From contig JAZNUH010000065.1 of NCBI GenBank assembly GCA_045592225.1, forward strand, positions 1-6,693: a DNA stretch of 6,693 nt. The letters run 5' to 3'. The notes beneath the pieces were generated by a model. That model was not told the DNA's origin. It made no database searches and saw nothing but the letters and a program-made list of their open reading frames with translations. Positions 1 through 4,418 of this stretch are shown here, piece by piece (position 1 is the first letter of the stretch; every line of letters begins with the position of its first letter). Source of the stretch: JAZNUH01 sp045592225 (GTDB lineage: Bacteria; Bacillota; Clostridia; UMGS1883; UMGS1540). The translations under genes were made by a program, and so were the position numbers.

Positions 1-29
1 TTCATTGCATTGGTCTCCTTCCATGGCAT
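1..29 (-). CDS. N-terminal start of IS481-like transposase (partial, runs off left edge)
   Basis: On the minus strand an ATG at 29-27 opens a frame reading MPWKETNAM before leaving the window. Transposases of the IS481 group (HTH plus DDE integrase core) commonly begin MPWKE followed by a few residues and a methionine, so the start is recognisable although only nine complete residues are visible. A purine-rich GGGGG ribosome binding site (+ strand 38-42) lies about 8 nt upstream, and TATAAT can be read on the minus strand at 57-52 as a possible -10. The gene points outward and is preceded by the three subterminal repeats at 66-130, as expected for the promoter-side end of an IS. The catalytic domain is outside the window, so intactness is unknown. 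Confidence 0.6.
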
Positions 30-65
30 AAATACCACCCCCTTCGATGGTATTATATCATAAGG

Positions 66-130
66 ACTTACCGATGTGCTGACACAAACACTTACCGATG
101 TCCTGACACATTCGACTTACCGATGTGCTG
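66..130 (-). repeat. Three subterminal repeats of the left-edge insertion sequence
   Basis: Three near-identical 16-bp units ACTTACCGATGTGCTG lie at 66-81, 90-105 (one change, GTCCTG) and 115-130, with starts 24 and 25 bp apart. Read on the minus strand each is CAGCACATCGGTAAGT and leads into the transposase start at 29. Multiple short repeats at an IS end are typical transposase-binding sites. A one-mismatch version occurs inverted at the other edge of the window (6530-6545). The exact IS boundary, probably near 131-139, cannot be set without an empty site. Confidence 0.65.
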
Positions 131-139
131 AAACCGGAC

Positions 140-158
140 AATTTTCCGGCGGAAAATT
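140..158. other. Short hairpin between IS end and four-helix-bundle gene
   Basis: AATTTTCC (140-147) and GGAAAATT (151-158) form an 8-bp stem with a GGC loop, followed by TGTTTT. It could act as a weak terminator that insulates the downstream gene from the IS, or be part of the insertion junction. No clear promoter was found for the gene at 182. Confidence 0.35.
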
Positions 159-181
159 TGTTTTGATAAAAGGTATGTAAT

Positions 182-535
182 ATGAAAGAAAATATTGCGG
201 TTGAAAAAAGCTTTGATTTTGCTGTACGGGTAGTAAATTTATATAAATATTTAACAACAGAAAAGAAAGAGTATATTCTTGCAAAGCAGCTTTTGCGTAG
301 TGGAACAAGCATAGGAGCAAACGTAACCGAGGCACAGAGAGGGCAGAGTAAAGCCGATTTTATTGCCAAGATAAGTATTGCTTTAAAAGAAGCAAATGAG
401 ACCCAGTACTGGCTGAAATTGCTGCATAAAACAGATTATTTGAGCCATGAACAATATGAAAGCATAAAAGCAGATGTCAACGAGTTGACAGGTATTTTAA
501 CTGCTATATGCAAAACTTCGAATTCAAATAAATAA
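182..535 (+). CDS. Four helix bundle protein (S23 / 23S rRNA intervening-sequence protein family)
   Basis: 117 aa, a normal length for this family. The sequence is a run of amphipathic helices with the family hallmarks: an N-terminal SFDFAVRVVNLYKYL helix, then LAKQLLRSGTSIGANVTEAQRG (about residues 35-56), KADFIAKISIALKEANETQYWLKLL (about 58-82), and a last helix ending in LTGILTAI. The R-S-x-x-S-I-x-A-N-x-x-E-A motif is diagnostic. The start is ATG 182, preceded by AAAAGG about 8 nt upstream. Proteins of this family were first found encoded in 23S rRNA intervening sequences and form oligomeric rings; the Avd protein of diversity-generating retroelements is structurally related. Most chromosomal copies, like this one, have no rRNA or reverse transcriptase nearby and no assigned function. 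The gene is AT-rich relative to mnmE and sits beside an IS end, which is compatible with recent acquisition. Confidence 0.9.
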   Translation: MKENIAVEKSFDFAVRVVNLYKYLTTEKKEYILAKQLLRSGTSIGANVTEAQRGQSKADFIAKISIALKEANETQYWLKLLHKTDYLSHEQYESIKADVNELTGILTAICKTSNSNK

Positions 536-567
536 TTTTGCATTTTGCATTTAGCATTTTGCATTTC
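534..567 (-). repeat. 7-bp tandem repeat array (aaaatgc type, minus orientation)
   Basis: About four copies of a GCATTTT heptad fill the 37-nt gap between the S23-family stop codon and tRNA-Leu. Read on the minus strand it is AAATGC, AAAATGC, TAAATGC, AAAATGC, AAAATT. Related arrays lie at 5769-5802, 5989-6051 and 6475-6508; the last also contains the variant TAAATGC unit and lies in inverted orientation to this one. Confidence 0.8.
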
Positions 568-572
568 TATAA

Positions 573-657
573 GCACCAGTGGCGGAACTGGCAGACGCGC
601 TAGACTTAGGATCTAGTGTCAACCGACGTGGGGGTTCAAGTCCCTTCTGGTGCACCA
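573..657 (+). tRNA. tRNA-Leu (anticodon UAG)
   Basis: Complete 85-nt class II tRNA with encoded CCA. The acceptor stem GCACCAG (573-579) pairs with CTGGTGC (647-653), followed by discriminator A654 and CCA 655-657. The D stem is GCG/CGC (582-584/596-598) with GG in the loop. The anticodon stem CTAGA/TCTAG (600-604/612-616) encloses loop CTTAGGA with TAG at 607-609, reading CUA leucine codons. A long variable arm (TGTC..GACG) supports the leucine identity. The T loop is TTCAAGT at 635-641, with two G-U pairs in its stem. The gene lies 37 nt after the S23-family gene with only heptad repeats between and no clear separate promoter, so co-transcription is possible. A terminator begins 2 nt after the CCA. 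Confidence 0.97.
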
Positions 658-658
658 G

Positions 659-696
659 AAAAAGCGACAGTAATCGACAGATTACTGTCGCTTTTT
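659..696 (+). terminator. Rho-independent terminator of tRNA-Leu
   Basis: Perfect 17-bp inverted repeat: AAAAAGCGACAGTAATC (659-675), loop GACA, and its exact complement (680-696) ending in TTTTT. The A-run on the left arm means it could also terminate transcription arriving from the right. Confidence 0.93.
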
Positions 697-698
697 CA

Positions 699-873
699 TC
701 GATATAAATCTCTGCGAGATTTTCGATATGTTCCGTTGGAACTCGATATGCCTGACGGCTCGATATGTTGCCTTACGGCAACGAGATTTATATCATATCG
801 AGTTTTGAGTAAAACGAAAAACATATCGATTTTACGAAGTAAAAATATCGAGCAAACGAAGTTTGCATATCGA
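699..873. repeat. Palindromic array: eight TCGATAT boxes alternating with seven mini-hairpins
   Basis: Four boxes read TCGATATR on the + strand (699-706, 723-730, 743-750, 760-767) and four read as the reverse complement (Y)ATATCGA (794-801, 822-829, 844-851, 866-873). Every gap holds a small, different perfect hairpin: AAATCTC/GAGATTT (706-722), TTCC/GGAA (731-741), GCC/GGC (750-759), GTTGCC/GGCAAC (767-782), GTTTT/AAAAC (802-815), TTTTAC/GTAAAA (830-844) and GCAAAC/GTTTGC (852-866). Left boxes can pair with right boxes, and GATATAAATCTC (701-712) is exactly complementary to 783-794. There is no coding potential that respects this structure. A short CTTTTT follows at 874. Confidence 0.85.
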
Positions 874-959
874 CTTTTTAGGATAAGTGCTTGTTATGGC
901 TGTCTAAAACCCTTGATTTTATGGCATTTGTGAGTAAATCCTATAAGAACATCCGCACC

Positions 960-996
960 AACAAGAAAGAACACCTTTTGGTGTTCTTTTCTTGTT
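960..996. terminator. Long hairpin, terminator-like on both strands
   Basis: AACAAGAAAGAACACC (960-975) pairs with 980-996 across a TTTT loop, with a single bulged T at 990. The arms are A-rich on the left and T-rich on the right, so it resembles a bidirectional terminator, although no supported gene ends immediately before it. Confidence 0.5.
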
Positions 997-1011
997 GCAA
1001 AGTTCCGCACA

Positions 1012-1102
1012 TTATAAACAATATTAGATATTTTATAAAAACTGTCAAAATTTTTATAAAATCTCTTTTGCTTCTCATAAAATAGCGCAAAAGTTTATAA
1101 AA
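1012..1102. repeat. Phased TTATAAAA array, about 21-bp period
   Basis: TTATAAA(A/C)-like octamers start at 1012, 1033, 1054, 1075 (TCATAAAA) and 1095, giving spacings of 21, 21, 21 and 20 bp. Intervening sequence is not conserved. The spacing equals two helical turns, so all copies face the same side of DNA. On the minus strand the same period gives a phenylalanine-led heptad pattern in a spurious frame. Confidence 0.6.
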
Positions 1103-1130
1103 GCTATAGAAAAACTTGATTTTAGGGATA

Positions 1131-1250
1131 AAAGGCTTCTCCTTGAGGAGAGGCTCCGCCGCAGGCGGTGGTGAGGTGTTGTAGGGAACGCCCTGCGTGG
1201 CGTTCCGCGGAATGACACATAGGTCATTCCCTACGATTTCCACCTCATCC
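1131..1250. repeat. Composite interspersed palindrome (REP/MITE-like)
   Basis: GC-rich block in AT-rich surroundings, made of nested inverted repeats. TCTCC/GGAGA (1138-1151) and CCGCC/GGCGG (1156-1168) are small hairpins. GGTGAGGTG (1170-1178) pairs with CACCTCATC (1241-1249) and encloses GTAGGGAA (1181-1188) pairing with TTCCCTAC (1227-1234). Inside that are GAACGCC/GGCGTTC (1186-1205) and GGAATGAC/GTCATTCC (1209-1230). A shorter gtaggg-type unit recurs at 5867-5892. Such blocks are non-coding interspersed repeats; mobility is inferred, not shown. Confidence 0.7.
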
Positions 1251-1289
1251 GATTTAGATATGCAACCTCAAAAGTGTCATTTAAAAGTG

Positions 1290-1317
1290 TTGCTTTTTTT
1301 CGAAATTATGATATAAT
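1290..1317 (+). promoter_or_regulatory. Promoter of RNA A
   Basis: TTGCTT (1290-1295), a 16-bp spacer, and a perfect TATAAT (1312-1317). Predicted initiation at about 1321-1323 coincides with the first base of the RNA A closing stem, which supports the RNA as a primary transcript. Confidence 0.75.
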
Positions 1318-1320
1318 GAT

Positions 1321-1529
1321 AGTTGCCAAACAAACTGAATATTTATACAGAAGCGAGGTATATTTTTATTTATAATATACTTTTGTTTGCATACACTTAT
1401 TATGTGAATCTGTTAAAAATGCAAATTCCATTTATAAGTGTGTGCGTATATCTCGTACTGTATAAAGTTTGTTTGGCGACAATCGGAGTTTGCGTTTTAT
1501 TGCGCTGACTACGGTTGGCGCATTTTTTA
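1321..1529 (+). ncRNA. RNA A: long-hairpin structured RNA / leader with terminator
   Basis: The predicted transcript folds into one long irregular hairpin. The closing stem 1322-1336 pairs with 1466-1480 over 15 bp with one G-U. TTTATACAG (1342-1350) pairs with 1458-1466 (the end base is shared with the closing stem), 1354-1362 with 1447-1455, and 1389-1400 with 1434-1445 (12 bp, one G-U). A 26-nt AT-rich bulge (1363-1388) lies on the 5' side; within it 1358-1364 can alternatively pair with 1374-1380, competing with the main stem. A linker with CGGAGTTTGCG (1484-1494) leads to a terminator at 1501-1529. A promoter precedes it, and a strong SD for a 74-aa membrane protein follows. The architecture matches RNA B (6119-6282). 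Candidates are a 6S-like sRNA or a terminator-regulated leader; no known family was recognised with confidence. Confidence 0.7.
1501..1529 (+). terminator. UACG-loop terminator of RNA A
   Basis: TGCGCTGAC (1501-1509) pairs with GTTGGCGCA (1514-1522) around a TACG loop, with two consecutive G-U wobbles, then TTTTTTA. The RNA B terminator has the same 9-bp layout and the same wobble positions. TGCG at 1491-1494 could alternatively pair with the CGCA of the right arm, a possible antiterminator. Confidence 0.85.
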
Positions 1530-1563
1530 TTTACATATCAAAAATAAGGGAAGGAGGATAAAA

Positions 1564-1788
1564 ATGGATAGTGTAATTATTGGTGCTCTCATAGCAGGTG
1601 CAATCATAGGCGCTATTCCGGCAATTTGCGGTGCAATTAAAGGAAAAATACAATTGGCTTTAATTGGCTTCGTTGCTTGTTTAGTATCTGCCTTAATATT
1701 AGGAATGATATTAGCTATACCTGTATGCGCAGTATTCTTGTGGCTAATATTTAAAAAAGAAAAATCACAAGACGATCCAAGCAATTAA
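1564..1788 (+). CDS. Small hydrophobic membrane protein, 74 aa
   Basis: Starts at ATG 1564, chosen because a perfect AAGGAGG (1551-1557) lies 6 nt upstream; the frame is open back to 1438, but that part overlaps RNA A and its terminator. The protein has two predicted membrane helices: about residues 4-25 (VIIGALIAGAIIGAIPAICG) and about 31-64 (a longer LALIGFVACLV...VCAVFLWLIF segment that may be one or two helices). It ends in a charged tail KKEKSQDDPSN. Gly/Ala/Ile-rich small-residue spacing suggests tight helix packing. I recognise it only as a type of short clostridial membrane protein of unknown function. It lies downstream of the RNA A terminator, so expression would need read-through. 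A toxin-like role is possible given size and hydrophobicity, but there is no direct evidence. Confidence 0.8.
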   Translation: MDSVIIGALIAGAIIGAIPAICGAIKGKIQLALIGFVACLVSALILGMILAIPVCAVFLWLIFKKEKSQDDPSN

Positions 1789-1793
1789 TAACC

Positions 1794-1838
1794 GAAAAAA
1801 TCATCACTTCAGCATTTTGCAGATGTGATGATTTTTTC
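1794..1838. terminator. Bidirectional terminator after the 74-aa gene
   Basis: GAAAAAATCATCAC (1794-1807) pairs over 14 bp with GTGATGATTTTTTC (1825-1838), leaving a 17-nt loop that holds a small GCA/TGC hairpin. A-run and T-run flanks allow termination on either strand. Confidence 0.88.
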
Positions 1839-1920
1839 AATAATATATCTATTTTGTAGCGAAACCTCAACAAAAAATTTATTCCACAGAAAATAGAGTT
1901 ATATGCATTATGTAATCTTC

Positions 1921-1949
1921 TTTACATACCGAAGCATATATGGTAAAAT
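1921..1949 (+). promoter_or_regulatory. Promoter of the stalk-domain gene
   Basis: TTTACA (1921-1926), exactly 17 bp, then TAAAAT (1944-1949). Initiation near 1955 gives a leader of under 20 nt with AAGGAG just before ATG 1972. This also argues against the upstream in-frame ATG at 1903, which lies ahead of the promoter. Confidence 0.75.
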
Positions 1950-1971
1950 ACTAAAAAAAGGAGATGACAAA

Positions 1972-3042
1972 ATGAAAACAAAAAGAATTTTTGCCTTATT
2001 ACTTTGCGTTATAATGATGTGCATTTGCGCTCCTGCCATGGCGGAGCAGCAGATGGTAGGCTACAAGGAGCTTGACCTGAGCCATTACGTGCCCGGAACA
2101 CAGGTGACACGCTATTTTGCACCGGGCAGGGTGATAAGCATTGACAGTGCCAAGGAGGGCCCTTACGCTTTAACCAATGTAATTGCCGAAACATATTCAG
2201 CGGACGAGGACTTTACACGCAGAACCTGTTTTAAGGGTGCGGTGCTTACCCTGTTACAGGATGTAAGCGGCTTTAAGGTTGAATTTTACAACAAGGCAGC
2301 CTACCGTATGGAAGAAGTATTTCCCGACGGTATGACCGCTACACCCGAGGTTGTGACCGCAGGAACAACCTATTCACTTAACATCGGCCCTTATTACATT
2401 GATGACGGCAAGGGCAGGGATAAGTTTGTCGATGTGGTTGACGAGAACGACAGGGAATATTATGAGCTGTGCACAGCTGATGAGGTGCTTGCCCAGCCTG
2501 AAAAATACGAGGCCATATACGGCGAGGTAGAGCCTGAAGAACCCGATTACAGCAAGCCTGTCAAGGCAAATATGTATATTGCGCGCATACTGCTCAACTA
2601 CTTTTCAATGAACTTTCACGCATATAATATAGACGGCTACAACTATTTCAAGCTGCGTGATATTGCCCTGGTATTCTCGGGTTGGGTGCCCTCGGACACT
2701 CCCTTTGAGGTAAGCTGGGATGCGGTAAACGGGGCGGTTACACTTATTCCCGGTCAGGTTTACACTCCTATAGGCGGCGAATGTGACGGCTTTAACGTTG
2801 AAAAGAACGATTGGGACAGAAGCCCCATAACCCACGAGGATCTGGTTACTCCCCGCGATGCATACCACGTATTTCTGCCCATTTATGTAAACGGCACACT
2901 CAATACTGTGGAGGCCTACAACATTGACGGCTACAACTATATAAAGCTGCGCGACCTTGCAAAGCTTATAAACTTCTACGTTGAATGGCGCGAGGAGGAG
3001 CAATCCATTTTCTTTGATGACAACAGACCCTACAGCGAGTAA
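1972..3042 (+). CDS. Secreted stalk domain-containing protein (copper amine oxidase N-domain-like)
   Basis: 356 aa from ATG 1972, chosen for its SD (AAAAAAGGAGATG) and because the protein then begins with a textbook signal peptide: MKTKR, a hydrophobic core FALLLCVIMMCICAP, and a probable cleavage after AMA (about residue 25). The mature N-terminal half (to about 200) has no recognisable domain. Two copies of the 'stalk' signature follow: AYNIDGYNYFKLRDIA at 217-232 and AYNIDGYNYIKLRDLA at 315-330, the second within about 40 residues of the C terminus. These belong to the copper amine oxidase N-terminal-like domain seen in many clostridial cell-surface proteins, where it is thought to serve as a structural or adhesive module. 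No copper site, anchor motif or membrane segment is visible, so the protein is probably released or bound to the envelope. It has its own promoter; the following lipoprotein gene starts 98 nt later with another promoter and no strong terminator between. Confidence 0.85.
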   Translation: MKTKRIFALLLCVIMMCICAPAMAEQQMVGYKELDLSHYVPGTQVTRYFAPGRVISIDSAKEGPYALTNVIAETYSADEDFTRRTCFKGAVLTLLQDVSGFKVEFYNKAAYRMEEVFPDGMTATPEVVTAGTTYSLNIGPYYIDDGKGRDKFVDVVDENDREYYELCTADEVLAQPEKYEAIYGEVEPEEPDYSKPVKANMYIARILLNYFSMNFHAYNIDGYNYFKLRDIALVFSGWVPSDTPFEVSWDAVNGAVTLIPGQVYTPIGGECDGFNVEKNDWDRSPITHEDLVTPRDAYHVFLPIYVNGTLNTVEAYNIDGYNYIKLRDLAKLINFYVEWREEEQSIFFDDNRPYSE

Positions 3043-3075
3043 TTTGAAAATTTTGTAAACATTAAAAATTAATTG

Positions 3076-3104
3076 TTGATTATTTCAGGCGGCACTGATA
3101 TAAT
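3076..3104 (+). promoter_or_regulatory. Promoter of the lipoprotein gene
   Basis: TTGATT (3076-3081), a 17-bp spacer, and a perfect TATAAT (3099-3104). Initiation near 3111 gives a leader of about 30 nt carrying GGAG (3128-3131), 9 nt before ATG 3141. Confidence 0.8.
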
Positions 3105-3140
3105 ATCTCATGTAAATTTTATAAATCGGAGTGAATTTTT

Positions 3141-4103
3141 ATGAAGAAAAAGCTTTTACTGTTATTAACACTTTTACTTGCTGCTTGTCTTATGAGCGGT
3201 TGCGTGCAGAGTGATGCACACATAAAGCTTGGTATGCGCGGCAACGTAAGTGTTGAAATGACTGCACTTTTTGAAAAGACTTACCTGCAGAACCTTATGC
3301 AGGACGGTCAGGATGTTTCTGCATTTTTAGACGAAACAATAAAGGGCAACCTGGAATATGATGCAACCGCTCCCGATGATAATGAAGGCATTATTATGGA
3401 AAAGGTTGAAGAAGGCGAAATGTGTGGTGTACACATGGAGGTTGACTACAAAAACTGGGAACAGTGCATGGCTTCTGCCTACTATTCGGCTTTTGTGGGA
3501 CAGGTTCTGCCTGCGGCATCCCCCTATGCTCCCGACGGCGGTGGCGTGACATACGAAGAAAAAGCAGGTATGCTGGGCAACACATACAGTATATCGGGCA
3601 GCTTTACTCTTGATGACATTGCAGCCCTTTATGGTGTTACCGCAGGAGACGGTATGGGAGATGCAAAGTTCATTTTCAGAATTTCGGCACCTTTGTTTAC
3701 CGCAAAGAGCAACGCATCAAACAGCTCGCTCTTTACAACAGAGCATGTATGGGAAATGACAAACGGCGAGGTTAATATTGACTTTACCGCATTTATTCCC
3801 AACTTTGCCGTTCTGCTTGAAAGCATTGCAATTCTTATTCTGCTTATTGCTGTTATTGTTCTGGCAGTTTTACTTGCCGGCAAGAGCAAAAATGAAGAAG
3901 AAATTATTTATGAAATTGACGGACAGACCAGCATAGAGGATGTTCTTAACACAGAGGCTGAAAACTTCTTTGAAGGCGAAGAGATAATTGAAGATGCAGA
4001 AGAAGTTACTGAAGAGGTAATTGAAGAAGTCGAAGAGGTTACCGAAGAAGAAGCAGCAGAAGAAGAAACAACAGCAGAAACAACAGAAGAAACTGAAGAA
4101 TAA
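3141..4103 (+). CDS. Lipoprotein with transmembrane segment and long acidic C-terminal tail
   Basis: 320 aa. Lysine-rich start, leucine core and lipobox LMSGC with the lipidated cysteine at residue 21. The extracellular part (about 22-220) opens with a GMRGNVSVEM stretch of the kind seen in small clostridial lipoproteins related to the LppM/DUF3153 type; this assignment is tentative. A second hydrophobic segment at 222-247 (NFAVLLESIAILILLIAVIVLAVLLAG) is followed by GKSK, so by the positive-inside rule the tail is cytoplasmic. Residues 251-320 are extremely acidic, with degenerate EEVTEEVIEEVEEVTEEE runs ending in ETTAETTEETEE. The protein would thus be fixed twice, by an N-terminal lipid and by a membrane helix, presenting about 200 residues outside and a low-complexity anionic tail inside. 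A membrane-protein insertion or signalling role is conceivable but unsupported. It has its own promoter and terminator (4117-4144). Confidence 0.82.
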   Translation: MKKKLLLLLTLLLAACLMSGCVQSDAHIKLGMRGNVSVEMTALFEKTYLQNLMQDGQDVSAFLDETIKGNLEYDATAPDDNEGIIMEKVEEGEMCGVHMEVDYKNWEQCMASAYYSAFVGQVLPAASPYAPDGGGVTYEEKAGMLGNTYSISGSFTLDDIAALYGVTAGDGMGDAKFIFRISAPLFTAKSNASNSSLFTTEHVWEMTNGEVNIDFTAFIPNFAVLLESIAILILLIAVIVLAVLLAGKSKNEEEIIYEIDGQTSIEDVLNTEAENFFEGEEIIEDAEEVTEEVIEEVEEVTEEEAAEEETTAETTEETEE

Positions 4104-4116
4104 TTATTATGCAAAG

Positions 4117-4144
4117 CGGCTGCGGGTTAACCGCATCCGTTTTT
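4117..4144 (+). terminator. Terminator of the lipoprotein gene
   Basis: CGGCTGCGG (4117-4125) pairs with CCGCATCCG (4131-4139) with one internal C-T mismatch and a GTTAA loop, followed by TTTTT. It lies 13 nt after the stop codon. Confidence 0.88.
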
Positions 4145-4418
4145 AGTAACACAAAACCAATGGAGTAGGAAAAATTAGTGCAGAATGGACGAACCGAACC
4201 CGAAGGGTGAACAACCCCTGATAGTACTAAGTACATCAGGGGTGAGGTTCGTTTATAGCAAAAGGAACAACAAAAAACAAACCTGTAAAACGGGTTTGTA
4301 CCTCATGTGGTAAGGCCTATTAATTTTTGTAATCACTTGTGGCTTAAAAATGGATGTTTAAATTACATTTCCTTTTGCGTTCTGTACAATTTTTACACTC
4401 CCACAAGGAGTAGGAAAA
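4145..4418 (+). promoter_or_regulatory. Structured non-coding leader upstream of mnmE
   Basis: This 274-nt gap holds a multibranched potential RNA. ACGAACC (4189-4195) pairs with GGTTCGT (4246-4252) and encloses ACCC/GGGT with a GAA loop (4198-4208) and CCCCTGAT/ATCAGGGG (4215-4222/4235-4242) capped by GTAC/GTAC. Further on ACAAACC pairs with GGTTTGT (4277-4299). GGAGTAGGAAAAAT occurs twice: at 4162-4175 and at 4406-4419, where it is the ribosome binding site of mnmE. TACAAT (4385-4390) with a poor -35 could be a promoter. After the first GGAGTAGG, a GTG at 4178 would open a 10-codon ORF and an ATG at 4185 a 42-codon ORF ending at 4313; neither resembles a known peptide. Confidence 0.5.

Larger units (their letters stand above)
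874..1130. other. Non-coding stretch with no supported gene
   Basis: Only short open frames occur here and none has a ribosome binding site or recognisable protein. The stretch contains a hairpin (960-996) and the phased TTATAAAA array (1012-1102), listed separately. Between 880 and 958 I see nothing assignable; it could be a decayed gene end, but no reading frame supports that. Confidence 0.5.

Noticed and set aside
66..130. CRISPR-like regularly spaced repeats
   Set aside because: Units are 16 bp with gaps of 8-9 bp, only three copies, and adjoin a transposase start; they fit IS end repeats, not a CRISPR array.
616..933. 105-codon plus-strand open frame
   Set aside because: It begins inside tRNA-Leu, runs through the terminator and across the TCGATAT palindrome; no ribosome binding site.
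941..1243. 100-codon minus-strand frame with phenylalanine-led heptads
   Set aside because: It starts in the composite palindrome and its periodicity is a by-product of the 21-bp TTATAAAA phasing; no SD.
1323..1508. 61-codon plus-strand open frame MPNKLNIYT...
   Set aside because: It starts at the foot of the RNA A closing stem, has no SD, and overlaps the stem and terminator; the base pairing explains the sequence better.
1321..1529. Firm assignment of RNA A as 6S RNA
   Set aside because: Size, promoter and long-hairpin shape fit, but the bulge is one-sided, RNA B places it on the other strand, and both lead into a terminator and a small ORF; kept only as a hypothesis.
1438..1563. Upstream in-frame extension of the 74-aa protein
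   Set aside because: The extension crosses the RNA A closing stem and terminator, while a perfect AAGGAGG precedes ATG 1564.
1903..1971. Longer start for the stalk-domain protein
   Set aside because: The ATG at 1903 lies upstream of the promoter boxes 1921-1949, and only ATG 1972 gives an SD and a proper signal peptide.
4215..4242. Possible hammerhead ribozyme (CTGATAG)
   Set aside because: The CTGA lies within a perfectly paired stem and the CTGANGA plus GAAA core is absent.
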